This document shows positions 34,720-43,534 of a stretch of DNA of 64,000 bases, in pieces. Made by a program: the position numbers and the translations under genes. Below the pieces are notes generated by a model. The model was not told where the DNA came from, made no database searches, and was given only the letters and a program-made list of their open reading frames with translations. This DNA comes from Anaerofilum faecale (lineage in GTDB: Bacteria; Bacillota; Clostridia; Oscillospirales; Ruminococcaceae), in assembly GCA_019114265.1 (NCBI GenBank), contig DXFV01000008.1, positions 1-64,000 of the forward strand, read 5' to 3'. The stretch's first letter is position 1; the number at the start of each line of letters is the position of its first letter.

Positions 34720-35682
34720 ATGAAACTCACCGTTTTGGGATGCGGCCGATGGGGCTCGTTCCTGGCGGCCTATCACAGCGCACGCAACGAGGTGCTGCTG
34801 TGGGGCCGCGACACATCCCGCGCCTATCAGCAGCTGGCCGCCCAGCGCAAAAATGAATATCTCACCCTTCCCGAACAGCTTGTCCTCTCCAGCGACCTCC
34901 GGCAGGCGCTGGAATGGGCGGACACCGTCATCATCTCCATCAGCGCCCAGCAGCTGCGCCAGCTGGCCGGCTGCATCGACCAGTACCCGGTGGAGGGAAA
35001 AACCTTCGTCCTGTGCATGAAGGGTATCGAGGTGGAGACCGGCAAGCGCCTCACCCAGGTGATGGAGGAGTGCATCCACCAGCCCATCTCGGTGGCCGTG
35101 TGGGTGGGGCCGGGCCATGTGCAGGACTTCTCGGCCGGAATCCCCAACTGCATGGTGGTGGATTCGGCCGACCCTGCCGTCACCGACCGCATCGTGGAGA
35201 ACCTCTCCTCCGACCTCATCCGCCTGTATAAGGGCCGCGACATCATCGGCACCGAGGTGGGCGCGGCGGCCAAGAACGTCATCGGCATCGCGGCGGGATT
35301 TCTGGACGGCGCCGGTCTGTCCAGCCTGAAAGGCTCGCTGATGGCGCGCGGCGCGCGGGAGATCGCCCGTCTCATCCACGCGATGGGCGGAAACGAGCTG
35401 TCCGCCTATGGTCTGTGTCATTTGGGCGACTACGAGGCCACCCTCTTCTCCGCGCACAGCCACAACCGCATGTTCGGGGAATGCTTCATCAAGGGCAAGC
35501 CCTATTCCCAGCTGGCCGAGGGCGCCTCCACCGTCAAGGCGCTGATCCGTCTGGGCGAGGAATACGGCGTCGATCTGCCCATCTGCCGGACGGTGAACGA
35601 CGTGCTGTACCACGGCTGCAAGCCGCAGCAGGCGCTGGACCACCTGTTCAGCCGCAGCGTGAAAGGCGAATTCTATCTGTAA
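34720..35682 (+). CDS. gpsA: Glycerol-3-phosphate dehydrogenase [NAD(P)+]
   Basis: 320 residues; GGAGG precedes the start. Makes sn-glycerol-3-phosphate from dihydroxyacetone phosphate for phospholipid synthesis. The Rossmann motif VLGCGRWGSFLA opens the protein; CMKGIE, VWVGPGHVQDF, and the catalytic Lys in EVGAAAKNVIGIAAGF follow. The family usually has SGPSFA where this protein has VGPGHVQD, marking a divergent subgroup seen in Clostridia. Length slightly below the usual 330. Confidence 0.88.
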   Translation: MKLTVLGCGRWGSFLAAYHSARNEVLLWGRDTSRAYQQLAAQRKNEYLTLPEQLVLSSDLRQALEWADTVIISISAQQLRQLAGCIDQYPVEGKTFVLCMKGIEVETGKRLTQVMEECIHQPISVAVWVGPGHVQDFSAGIPNCMVVDSADPAVTDRIVENLSSDLIRLYKGRDIIGTEVGAAAKNVIGIAAGFLDGAGLSSLKGSLMARGAREIARLIHAMGGNELSAYGLCHLGDYEATLFSAHSHNRMFGECFIKGKPYSQLAEGASTVKALIRLGEEYGVDLPICRTVNDVLYHGCKPQQALDHLFSRSVKGEFYL

Positions 35683-35731
35683 CAGGGCGCGCCGCCTCCG
35701 CATAGCATGATGCGAAGGGAGGCGAAACGCC

Positions 35732-36133
35732 ATGTACAATAACAACAAGTCCTGCGGCTGTGGCCGTGAACGCTGCGGCTGCAATCGCAATGAACAGGAG
35801 TGCCAGACCTGCCGCAGAAGCACCGAGAATTGCTGCCAGGAGAACTACGGGTTCGACTGGGGCGACCCGGTCCCGCAGCCGGAGCAGCGCCAGCCGGGCT
35901 GCCGCTGGCCGTGCGGCAGCTGCCAGACCTGCCCCGATCCGCAGCCCACCGAGTGCGAGGTGCAGCTGGCCGAGTGCCGCGAGCAGCTGCGCAACTGCCG
36001 CCGCCGTCTGCGCGCCTGCCAGCAGGAGCTGTGCGCCTGTCTGCGCGACGAGTGCAGCTGCGAGCAGGAGGGCAACGAGCCGATCCAGCCCCTGTACGAC
36101 GAGCAGGACGCATACCCCATGTGTGAGGAATAA
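35732..36133 (+). CDS. Cys-rich protein with a Cys/Leu heptad coiled coil
   Basis: 133 residues, 21 of them Cys; GGAGG precedes the ATG. The N-terminal 70 residues contain CGCGRERCGC, CQTC and CC clusters. Residues 75-110 form a strict 7-residue pattern: Cys at 75, 82, 89, 96, 103 and 110, with Leu at 79, 86, 93 and 100. This is the 4-3 spacing of a coiled-coil core in which every d position is Cys. Between heptads lie Arg, Gln and Glu. No signal peptide, so likely cytosolic; there the Cys could bind metal, or form disulfides if surface-exposed. I do not recognise a family. Confidence 0.75.
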   Translation: MYNNNKSCGCGRERCGCNRNEQECQTCRRSTENCCQENYGFDWGDPVPQPEQRQPGCRWPCGSCQTCPDPQPTECEVQLAECREQLRNCRRRLRACQQELCACLRDECSCEQEGNEPIQPLYDEQDAYPMCEE

Positions 36134-36214
36134 TCCCTCCGCAGCCAACTTCCGGGCCGGCACAACCGGCCGGCCCGGTCTCTTTTATCCCAAGAAAAGC
36201 GAGGAAACATACCT

Positions 36215-36952
36215 ATGGCATTTTACAATTGTTTGCTGTTCGATGTGGACGGGACCCTGCTGGACTTCGACGCCGCCGAACGGATGGCGCTGCGCCAGAC
36301 ACTGGAGCAGTTTCATCTTCCGGTGGACGAGGAGACCATCAGCCGCTACCACACCATCAACACCGAGCTGTGGCAGGCGCTGGAAAAAGGCCGTATGAAA
36401 AAGGACAAGCTGGTGGTGCAGCGCTTCTCCACCCTGCTGAAAGAGCTGGGGCAGGAGGGCGACCCCGCCGCCATGAACCAGTACTATCTCACCTGCCTCA
36501 GCCAGCACGCCATCCCCTATGAAGGGGCGATCCAGCTGGTGAAGGACCTCAGCGAGGTGGCCACCATCGCCATCATCTCCAACGGCGTGGAGCGGGTGCA
36601 GCAGGGCCGCCTCCAGCGCAGCGGGCTGGATCAGCTGGTGGACGCGGTGTTTGTGTCGGAAAAGCTGGGCGTCACCAAGCCGAACCGGAAATTTTTCGAT
36701 GCAGCGCTGAATACATTGGGCATCAACAACCGGAAAAAGGTGCTGGTGATTGGCGACAGCCTCAAGGCGGACATCCAGGGCGGCAGCAACGCCGGCCTGG
36801 CCACCTGCTGGTGCAATTTCACCGGTGCGGAGAATACCGCCGGGGTGCGGCCGGATTTTGTCATCGACGACCTCTCGCAGCTGATGCAGATCGTGATGGA
36901 ACAGGAGGAACTGGACAATGTCGGAAATCCAACGAGAAGACATCTGGTTTGA
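36215..36952 (+). CDS. HAD hydrolase, YjjG-type nucleotidase
   Basis: 245 residues. LLFDVDGTLLDFDAAE is motif I in the YjjG form; IAIISNGVERVQQGRL (motif II with the YjjG-type NG), KLGVTKPNRKFFDAAL (motif III Lys), and VLVIGDSLKADIQGG (motif IV) follow. YjjG dephosphorylates nucleoside monophosphates including non-canonical pyrimidines. The last 35 bp overlap the next gene, in which case translation is likely coupled. Confidence 0.88.
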   Translation: MAFYNCLLFDVDGTLLDFDAAERMALRQTLEQFHLPVDEETISRYHTINTELWQALEKGRMKKDKLVVQRFSTLLKELGQEGDPAAMNQYYLTCLSQHAIPYEGAIQLVKDLSEVATIAIISNGVERVQQGRLQRSGLDQLVDAVFVSEKLGVTKPNRKFFDAALNTLGINNRKKVLVIGDSLKADIQGGSNAGLATCWCNFTGAENTAGVRPDFVIDDLSQLMQIVMEQEELDNVGNPTRRHLV

Positions 36953-37850
36953 TTCCTCCAACGGCGCCTCCCGGGTGGCCGGCTTCTACTACACCTGTCC
37001 GTCGGTGCCGCCGCGGGCGGTGGTGCAGCTGTCCCACGGCATGTGCGAATACATTGGCCGCTATGAAGAGGTGGCCGCTCATCTGGCGAGGAACGGCTAC
37101 GCGGTGGCCGGCAACGACCATCTGGGCCACGGCGCCACCGCCGCGGGCGAGTATGGCTATTTCGGCCCGGACGGCGCGCGGCATATCCTGCACGACCTGC
37201 ACACCATGAACCGGCTGGCGCGCGAGCGCTTTCCCGGTCTGCCGGTGATCCTGCTGGGCCACAGCATGGGCAGCTTTTTCGCGCGCCTGTTCGCGGCCGT
37301 CTATCCCGACGCCATCGACGCGCTGATCCTCAGCGGCACCGCCGGCCCCAATCCCGCCCTGACGGCGGGCATTCTGCTCAGCCGGATGCTCTCCCGCACA
37401 AAAGGGGAGAAATATCGCTCGAACGTGATTCAGAAGATGGCCTTCGGCAGCTACCTGGCGCGCATCCCGCATCCCAACACCCCCTACGACTGGATCACGC
37501 GGGACGAGGAGATCGTCGCGGCCTATGCGAAGGACCCCCGCTGCACCTTCACCTTCACCGTCAATGCGTTCTATGAAATGTTTTGCACTCTGCGGGCAGT
37601 CAGCAGCGAGCGCTGGGCAGAGCGCCTGAAAAAGACCACGCCGGTGCTACTGTTTGCGGGCGATCAGGACCCGGTGGGCAGCTACGGCAAGGGCGTGTGC
37701 ACGGTGGAGCGGATGCTGCGCGCCGCCGGTGTGCAGGACCTGACGCTGCTATTGTATCCCGGCGGCCGCCACGAGATGCTGAACGAGATCAACCGGCAGG
37801 ACGTGTATGCGGACCTGCTGGACTGGCTGGATCACCGCTTCAAACACTGA
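36918..37850 (+). CDS. Alpha/beta hydrolase, monoacylglycerol lipase-like
   Basis: 310 residues starting inside the YjjG gene after AGGAGG. VQLSHGMCEYIGRYEEVAAHL and NDHLGHGAT are typical of serine aminopeptidase/MGL-type (Hydrolase_4) enzymes. The nucleophile elbow is LLGHSMGSFFARLF (Ser); acid Asp in FAGDQDPVG; His in PGGRHEMLNEI. Cytoplasmic esterase or lipase, substrate unknown. 27 bp before the ABC-F gene. Confidence 0.9.
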   Translation: MSEIQREDIWFDSSNGASRVAGFYYTCPSVPPRAVVQLSHGMCEYIGRYEEVAAHLARNGYAVAGNDHLGHGATAAGEYGYFGPDGARHILHDLHTMNRLARERFPGLPVILLGHSMGSFFARLFAAVYPDAIDALILSGTAGPNPALTAGILLSRMLSRTKGEKYRSNVIQKMAFGSYLARIPHPNTPYDWITRDEEIVAAYAKDPRCTFTFTVNAFYEMFCTLRAVSSERWAERLKKTTPVLLFAGDQDPVGSYGKGVCTVERMLRAAGVQDLTLLLYPGGRHEMLNEINRQDVYADLLDWLDHRFKH

Positions 37851-37877
37851 CATTCAATCACAATTCACGAGGAACCT

Positions 37878-39761
37878 ATGCTTATCTCATTGCAGAATAT
37901 CGGCAAACAGTTTGGGGAGCGCGTGGTGCTCAAAGGTATCACCGCCACCATTGCCAAAGAAGACCGCGTGGGCATCATTGGAGAAAACGGCGCGGGAAAA
38001 ACAACATTGCTGCGTATCTTGTGCGGCGAATATGAACCGGACGAGGGCGAGTTCAACCTGGCGGGCGGCGCGCGCATCGGATACTTGGAACAGAACAGCG
38101 TGCTGGATGCCTCCCTCAGCGTCTACGGCGAGATGCAGCGCGCCTTTGCGCCGGTGCTGGAAGCCATGCAGCGGATGCAGCAGCTGGAGGAGCAGATGAC
38201 GAAGGACGCCTCCCCCGCACTGCTGGAGGAGCACGACCGTCTGGCGGCGGTGGTGCAGGCGGCCGACGGCTATCACATGGACGTGCAGATCCGCAAGATC
38301 CTGAACGGCATGGGCTTCCCGGCCGAGACCTGGGAAAAGCCGGCGGGCGTGTTGTCCGGCGGCGAGAACACCCGCCTGCGTCTGGCGAAGCTGCTGGCCC
38401 AGAATCCGGACGTCCTGATTCTGGACGAGCCCACCAACCATCTGGACTTCATCACGATGGAATGGCTGGAAAGTTATCTGAAAACCTATTCCGGCGCGGT
38501 GCTGGTGGTCAGCCACGACCGCTATTTTCTGGATGCGGTCTGCAACCGCATCTTCGAGGTGGAGGACTGCGGCCTGACCACCTACAAGGGCAACTATTCG
38601 GCCTATCTGCCGCTGAAGGAAGCGGCGCAGGCGCTGCAGCAGAAGCAGCACGACGCCGATGTGGAAAAGGCCAAAAAGCTGGAGGACTACATCGCGCGCA
38701 ATCTGGTGCGCGCCTCCACCACCAAAATGGCACAGAGCCGCCGCAAGCAGCTGGAGAAGATGGAGATCACCGAAGCGCCGCGCACCTGGCACACCCAGCT
38801 GAAATTCCGGTTTGAATTTGACGTCACACCGTATAATGAATTGCTCACCGCCAAAAACATCAGCATCCGCATCGGCGACCGCATGCTGGTGGAGAACCTG
38901 GATCTGCAGGTGCTGCGCGGGGAGCGTCTGGTGATCGCCGGCCCCAACGGCGCGGGCAAATCCACCCTGCTGCAGGTGCTGGACGGAAAGCGCCGTCCGT
39001 CGGGCGGGATGGTGCGCCTGGGAGCGGGCGCGAAGCCCGGCATTTTCGAGCAGCAGCAGCTGCGCCGGGGCGGCACCGTCATCAGCACCATCTGGGACGC
39101 CTGGCCGCGCTTCACCGAGCTGGAGGTGCGCAGCCATCTGGCCCGGTTCGGATTCCGGGGCGAGGATGTCTTTAAGCCATGTCCGGCCCTGTCGGGCGGC
39201 GAGCTGGCGCGCCTGCGCTTTGCCGAGCTGGTGCTGGAGCGCCCGAACCTCATGTTCCTGGACGAGCCCACCAACCATCTGGACATCTACACCCGTGAAA
39301 GTCTCACCGAGGCGCTGGCTGCCTATGAGGGCACGCTGGTGATGGTCACCCACGACCGCTACTTGATGAATACGCTGGGATGCCCCATCCTGTACCTGGA
39401 GGACGGCAAGGCGACCGTCTACCCGTCCTACGATGCGCTGATGAATCGCGGCAATGCTGCCGCCGCACCGGTGCAGGAAAAGCCGAAGGACTCCAAACCC
39501 GCCTACGGCAAGGAGCAGCGCCGCCGCCGGGCCGAACTGCGCACCCGCATCCGCCAGCTGGAAACCCAGATCGAGGAGCTGGGAGCAGACATTGTCGGCT
39601 ATGAAAACGCCATCAACGACCCCGAAGTCCTGCAGGATTACCAGAAACTGCAGCAGACCTGCGACGACCTGGAGGACGCCAAGTTCCGCCAGCAGGAGCT
39701 GTTCGACGAATGGGAAAACCTGATGGAGGAACAGGAAGCACTGGAAGCCGAGGAATCCTGA
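37878..39761 (+). CDS. ABC-F family ATPase
   Basis: 627 residues without membrane segments. Two ATPase domains: GENGAGKTTLLRI, LSGGENTRLRLAKL, LILDEPTNHLDF; and GPNGAGKSTLLQV, LSGGELARLRFAEL, MFLDEPTNHLDI. The linker between them (about 235-310) contains a charged helix pair and RASTTKMAQSRRKQLEKME, the P-site tRNA interaction motif region. The C-terminal coiled coil (about 545-625) fits the Uup/YdiF branch. ABC-F proteins act on ribosomes, relieving stalled states or protecting against antibiotics; a housekeeping role is more likely here. Confidence 0.92.
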   Translation: MLISLQNIGKQFGERVVLKGITATIAKEDRVGIIGENGAGKTTLLRILCGEYEPDEGEFNLAGGARIGYLEQNSVLDASLSVYGEMQRAFAPVLEAMQRMQQLEEQMTKDASPALLEEHDRLAAVVQAADGYHMDVQIRKILNGMGFPAETWEKPAGVLSGGENTRLRLAKLLAQNPDVLILDEPTNHLDFITMEWLESYLKTYSGAVLVVSHDRYFLDAVCNRIFEVEDCGLTTYKGNYSAYLPLKEAAQALQQKQHDADVEKAKKLEDYIARNLVRASTTKMAQSRRKQLEKMEITEAPRTWHTQLKFRFEFDVTPYNELLTAKNISIRIGDRMLVENLDLQVLRGERLVIAGPNGAGKSTLLQVLDGKRRPSGGMVRLGAGAKPGIFEQQQLRRGGTVISTIWDAWPRFTELEVRSHLARFGFRGEDVFKPCPALSGGELARLRFAELVLERPNLMFLDEPTNHLDIYTRESLTEALAAYEGTLVMVTHDRYLMNTLGCPILYLEDGKATVYPSYDALMNRGNAAAAPVQEKPKDSKPAYGKEQRRRRAELRTRIRQLETQIEELGADIVGYENAINDPEVLQDYQKLQQTCDDLEDAKFRQQELFDEWENLMEEQEALEAEES

Positions 39762-39787
39762 TTCTTCCGCAAAAATCCCCAAAATCA

Positions 39788-39826
39788 AAACCCGCCCGCA
39801 GCCATCCAACGGCCGCGGGCGGGTTT
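39788..39826. terminator. Bidirectional terminator between convergent genes
   Basis: AAACCCGCCCGC pairs with GCGGGCGGGTTT between the ABC-F gene and the DUF2812 gene. Confidence 0.8.
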
Positions 39827-39837
39827 GCTGTGTGCGG

Positions 39838-40386
39838 TTATTTCCGCTGCAAACGGTTGTATAGTTTGGTAAACTGCCAGCCGAAATAGACAAAGATAAA
39901 GGTGTAGACCACGCCCAGGAAAAGGAACATTGCCAGCAGTGCGTATTCCACTGGTGTGCTGTAGGCGCTCAGCGGGCGCAGCAGATTGGGCAGAACACAC
40001 AGCAGAAAGATCGGCAACAGGGGAAGCAGCCGCCCTTTGATGATGCGCCGCAGCATATCCAGCCGGGAGGCGTCATCCGAAAAGATCTCTTCCTCTCCCT
40101 GCATCGCGGAGGCGGGTTTGCGGAAATAGCTGTATCCCACATAATCCTGCAGATACTCCCATCCGCAGTCGCGGAAAATCTGCAGATATTCCTGCTTGTT
40201 TGCCGCCGGGTTGTAGTCCAGCTGGTACACCACGTCCTCCGGCTCACACCGCACAAAATGATATGCCATCAAAAAGCTCACGCCGGTGAACTTCCAGCCG
40301 TTCTGATGCTGGCGGCGGAGATATTGCTCCTCCTTCTCCCAGTCTGCGATCGAGAAAAGTTTCCATTCGGTCTTTGTGTTTTTCAT
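39838..40386 (-). CDS. DUF2812 membrane protein
   Basis: 182 residues from ATG 40386. The N-terminal soluble part matches DUF2812: EWKLFSIADWEKEEQYLRR, NGWKFTGVSFLMAYHFVRCEPEDVVYQLDY, and WEYLQDYVGYSYFRKP. Two C-terminal helices follow (LLPLLPIFLLCVLPNLL and ALLAMFLFLGVVYTFIFVYFG). DUF2812 genes are typically paired with PadR regulators, as here (4-bp overlap). Function unknown. Confidence 0.87.
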   Translation of the reverse strand: MKNTKTEWKLFSIADWEKEEQYLRRQHQNGWKFTGVSFLMAYHFVRCEPEDVVYQLDYNPAANKQEYLQIFRDCGWEYLQDYVGYSYFRKPASAMQGEEEIFSDDASRLDMLRRIIKGRLLPLLPIFLLCVLPNLLRPLSAYSTPVEYALLAMFLFLGVVYTFIFVYFGWQFTKLYNRLQRK

Positions 40387-40703
40387 ACTCCCTGCACCTC
40401 CCGCATGTTCCGATACAGCCGTTCGATCCGCTTCGTCTCCAGCTCCAGCACCTGCCGTCCCAAGTCTGTGATGGAGTAGATTTTCCGTTTTTCCTCTTCC
40501 CGCAAAAACCGGATCAGCCCATCCTTTTCCATCTTGGAGAGGCTGCCGTACAGGGTGCCGGGGCTGATGCGGATCTCGCCGCCGGTCAGCTGTTCCACCT
40601 GCTGCACGATGCTGTACCCGTGCGCCTCCTTTTGCAGGCACAACAGGATATAGAAGCCGGTTTCAGTCATGGGAACGTATACCTTTCTGATGTGCGCGTC
40701 CAA
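40383..40703 (-). CDS. PadR-family transcriptional regulator
   Basis: 106 residues from a TTG at 40703 that follows AAAGGAGTGAGG; ATG 40670 (MTETGFYILLCLQKE) is the alternative start. The winged-helix is HGYSIVQQVEQLTGGEIRISPGTLY-like, with GTLYGSLSKMEKDGLI as recognition helix, typical of small PadR-s1 proteins without the C-terminal extension. Its stop overlaps the DUF2812 start. A 22-bp near-palindrome between promoter and start suggests autorepression. Confidence 0.9.
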   Translation of the reverse strand: MDAHIRKVYVPMTETGFYILLCLQKEAHGYSIVQQVEQLTGGEIRISPGTLYGSLSKMEKDGLIRFLREEEKRKIYSITDLGRQVLELETKRIERLYRNMREVQGV

Positions 40704-40721
40704 ACAAACCTCACTCCTTTT

Positions 40722-40743
40722 GCAGTGCGATATATCGTACTGC
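40722..40743. promoter_or_regulatory. Likely PadR operator
   Basis: GCAGT...ACTGC arms enclose CGATATATCG; the whole 22 bp is symmetric except one pair. It lies 16 bp downstream of the padR -10, over the transcription start region. Confidence 0.65.
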
Positions 40744-40758
40744 GATGTTTACACCATG

Positions 40759-40788
40759 AGTATAGCACTGCGATCTATCTTCTGTCAA
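40759..40788 (-). promoter_or_regulatory. Promoter of padR-DUF2812
   Basis: On the minus strand, TTGACA (40783-40788), 18 bp, TATACT (40759-40764). Confidence 0.7.
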
Positions 40789-40798
40789 GAGAAAATGC

Positions 40799-40835
40799 AA
40801 AAAAGGCTTGCTCCCACACCGGAGAGCAAGCCTTT
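40799..40835 (-). terminator. Terminator of the MBOAT-DHHW operon
   Basis: AAAGGCTTGCTC pairs with GAGCAAGCCTTT, followed on the minus strand by TTT. Confidence 0.88.
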
Positions 40836-40860
40836 CTGCATGCACTATGCTGGTTTTGTT

Positions 40861-42003
40861 TTATTGCGCCAGGTTCAGGTTCAGGCAGCGCACGCTGTCG
40901 TCTTTGTAGAAGCTCTGGAAGTTGTAGAGGATCAGCACCTGGTCGTACTGCTCCATCAGGTCCTCCAGATTGGCCTTGCGATAGCGGAAGTCCACCACGC
41001 CGACCTTGGCGTAGTTCGCGGTGAGGAAGGGGGCGAAGCTGTTGCCGTAGCTGTCCTTCACCACCAGGATGCTGCCCTCGCCGTCGCCTTCGATCTCGCT
41101 GTAGCCGTTGTTGCCCCACAGGAAGGCGGAATACTTGTCCCGCTTTTCCAGCGCGGACAGGTTGTACATCGTGCCGTCCGCACTGGCGGCGGAGTTCTCG
41201 CCGGGCACCACGATCTCCATGGAGTTGTCCAGCGGGTAGTAGGTGAGCGTATCGGAGACCGCGTTCCACAGGCGGGACTTGGAGTAGCTGGTGCCGTAGA
41301 AATCCTCGATCTCCACCTTTTCGTGGGCCTCGGTGTCAAAGGGGGTCAGACCGTTGCGGGCGCAGAACTCGCTGTAGGCCAGCCAGGCGCCGTGGGTGGT
41401 CCAGTGATGGTCGGTGCGGTAGAAGATATATTCGTCCTTGTGCTGGGTGAACAGCTCCCGCAGGTCGTACACCTCGGCGCTGGGGACGGCGGCAAAGATC
41501 TGGTCCAGATAGGCGGCTTCATCCGCCAGCGGCAGGTTGGCGGGCAGGTTGTCCTCGTAGATCAGCGAAGCGGAAGGGGCCAGCATAAAGCTCACCTTGC
41601 CGGGATGCCGTGCGGCAAACTGCTCCACCGCCTGTGCGTTGCGCAGCCAGGTGTCGCCGTAGCGCTCCAGCGAGTAGAACTTGGTGAACATCATGTCGTC
41701 GCCGCCGTAGATCACCTCGTTGTTCTCGGTCTTGCCCAGGAAATATTCCGCGCGGGATTTCAGGTCGATCCAGCTGTCACGGAAGGCAAACTGGTCCTGG
41801 ATATAGAGCCCGTAATCCGCCGTCCACTGGTTGGAGAACAGAGCGCTCCAGCTGAAAGCGGGCACCTGCTGCAGCTTGCGGTTTTCCAGCTCGGAGTATT
41901 CCCGCTTGGGCCACATCATGTCCAGGATCATAAATCCAAACAAAAATGCGAAGAAAAGCAGCGCCACAGGGGCGGCCTTCAATTTTTTCCATGTCTCTTT
42001 CAC
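40861..42003 (-). CDS. DHHW-family (AlgJ/AlgX-like) protein
   Basis: 380 residues from GTG 42003, following GGAGGCGG. One N-terminal helix (APVALLFFAFLFGFMILDMM) anchors an external SGNH-like domain. The DHHW motif is visible in YRTDHHWTTHGAWLAY; other AlgJ-like marks are QDQFAFRDSWIDLK and VVKDSYGNSFAPFL (Ser/Asp region). Such proteins work with an MBOAT protein to place acetyl groups on extracellular polysaccharides. The MBOAT gene ends 13 bp upstream, so the pair is functional together. Confidence 0.9.
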   Translation of the reverse strand: MKETWKKLKAAPVALLFFAFLFGFMILDMMWPKREYSELENRKLQQVPAFSWSALFSNQWTADYGLYIQDQFAFRDSWIDLKSRAEYFLGKTENNEVIYGGDDMMFTKFYSLERYGDTWLRNAQAVEQFAARHPGKVSFMLAPSASLIYEDNLPANLPLADEAAYLDQIFAAVPSAEVYDLRELFTQHKDEYIFYRTDHHWTTHGAWLAYSEFCARNGLTPFDTEAHEKVEIEDFYGTSYSKSRLWNAVSDTLTYYPLDNSMEIVVPGENSAASADGTMYNLSALEKRDKYSAFLWGNNGYSEIEGDGEGSILVVKDSYGNSFAPFLTANYAKVGVVDFRYRKANLEDLMEQYDQVLILYNFQSFYKDDSVRCLNLNLAQ

Positions 42004-42016
42004 AGGTTCCGCCTCC

Positions 42017-43450
42017 TCAGAAGTTGAAATACAGGAACGGGCTGTTGGTAGAAGCCACAATATAGCCAACGCTCAGCACCAGCAGAGTGCCCAGGATCAG
42101 GATGCGCAGGAACCGGTTGTCCTTGAGGTTGTCCCAGATCTTCTGCGGCAGGGGAGTGCAGCACAGCACCGAGATGATCAGCAGCACGCCGTAATTGCGC
42201 AGGAAATACCACGGCCCCACGCCGCCCGAGAAGCTGAACATCTTCTCAAACAGCAGGCCCAGCCCGATGCCCGGCTCGTTGCCCACAAACAGCGCCCAGC
42301 CGATGGCCACAAAAAACAGGGTGTAGATGTGGCACCATACCTTGCTCTTGTTCAGGTACTTCAGCAGGAAGATCTTCTCGATGGCCAGCAGCACAAAATA
42401 GTACATGCCCCACAGGATGAAGTTCCAGTTGGCGCCGTGCCAGATGCCGGTGAGGGTCCACACCACGAACATGTTGAAGATCTGGCGTTTCAGGCCCTTG
42501 CGGTTGCCGCCCAGCGGGATGTAGACATATTCACGGAACCAGCTGGAGAGGGTCATGTGCCAGCGGCGCCAGAAGTCGGTGATGCTGGTGGCGATATAGG
42601 GAAGGTTGAAGTTGGCGGGGAAGTCGAAGCCCATCATCTTGCCCATGCCGATGCCCATCAGCGAATAGCCCGAGAAGTCGAAATACAGCTGCAGGGAATA
42701 GGCGATCAGGCCCAGCCACACAAGGCCGCTGGACGCATTGGCCAGGCCCACGCTGCCCATCTCGCTGATGAGGCCGGTGGAAGTGTCGTAGGTGCCGATG
42801 ATGTCGTGCCACAGGGCGCTGATGGTGTCGGCCAGCAGCACCTTTTTGGCCAGGCCGAAGATGAACAGGGCGATGCCCTCCTCGATCTGGGCCAGGTTGT
42901 AGCGGTTTTTGTAGACGTGCAGCTGGTTCGATACATCGCGGTATTTCACGATGGGGCCGGCGATCAGCTGCGGGAACATCACCACGTAGGCGCCGAAGTC
43001 GATGATGTTGTGTTCGGTTTCCACCTCGCGGCGGTATACGTCGATGGAGTAGCTCATGGTCTGGAAGGTGTAGAAGCTGATGCCCAGCGGCAGCACGCTC
43101 ACGCCCTCCAGATGGGGCAGTGCCAGACCGGCCAGCGCGTTGATGCTGTCCACAATGAAATTGGTGTACTTGAATACCACCAGCATCGACAGGCTGCCCA
43201 CAACAGACAGGATGAGGAACACGCGGCGTGCGCGCTGGCTGTGGTCGAATTTTTCCATGCACAGGCCGCAGATGTAGTTGATGAGGATCAGCACCACCAT
43301 GATGGGGAAGAAGCGAACCTCGCCCCACGAATAGAACACCAGACTGCATACAAACAGCGAGAGGTTCTTCAGCTTTGGCGGGCTGATATAGTAAAGGCCC
43401 AGCGCAATGGGCAGAAAACGGAACAGGAACAGTACGGTACTGAACAGCAA
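42017..43450 (-). CDS. MBOAT-family O-acyltransferase (AlgI/DltB-like)
   Basis: 477 residues from TTG 43450, nine bases after GGAGG. Polytopic protein with about eleven hydrophobic segments. FDFSGYSLMGIGMGKMMGF, DFWRRWHMTLSSWFREYVYIPLGG and TGIWHGANWNFILWG hold the conserved MBOAT residues; the catalytic His is in IWHGA (about residue 335). It moves acyl groups from a cytoplasmic donor across the membrane to a cell-surface polymer, with the DHHW protein as partner. Confidence 0.94.
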   Translation of the reverse strand: MLFSTVLFLFRFLPIALGLYYISPPKLKNLSLFVCSLVFYSWGEVRFFPIMVVLILINYICGLCMEKFDHSQRARRVFLILSVVGSLSMLVVFKYTNFIVDSINALAGLALPHLEGVSVLPLGISFYTFQTMSYSIDVYRREVETEHNIIDFGAYVVMFPQLIAGPIVKYRDVSNQLHVYKNRYNLAQIEEGIALFIFGLAKKVLLADTISALWHDIIGTYDTSTGLISEMGSVGLANASSGLVWLGLIAYSLQLYFDFSGYSLMGIGMGKMMGFDFPANFNLPYIATSITDFWRRWHMTLSSWFREYVYIPLGGNRKGLKRQIFNMFVVWTLTGIWHGANWNFILWGMYYFVLLAIEKIFLLKYLNKSKVWCHIYTLFFVAIGWALFVGNEPGIGLGLLFEKMFSFSGGVGPWYFLRNYGVLLIISVLCCTPLPQKIWDNLKDNRFLRILILGTLLVLSVGYIVASTNSPFLYFNF

Positions 43451-43476
43451 AGCGGGTATCCTCCATTCACCAAAAT

Positions 43477-43512
43477 GAGGGCCGGTTCGGTTATCCGACC
43501 GGACCGGCCCTC
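43477..43512 (-). terminator. Hairpin between the lipoprotein and MBOAT genes
   Basis: GAGGGCCGGT pairs with ACCGGCCCTC, followed on the minus strand by ATTTTG. It could partly terminate after the lipoprotein gene, making it more abundant than the enzymes. Confidence 0.6.
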
Positions 43513-43534
43513 TGAAAAGTTCAAAAATTTGTGT

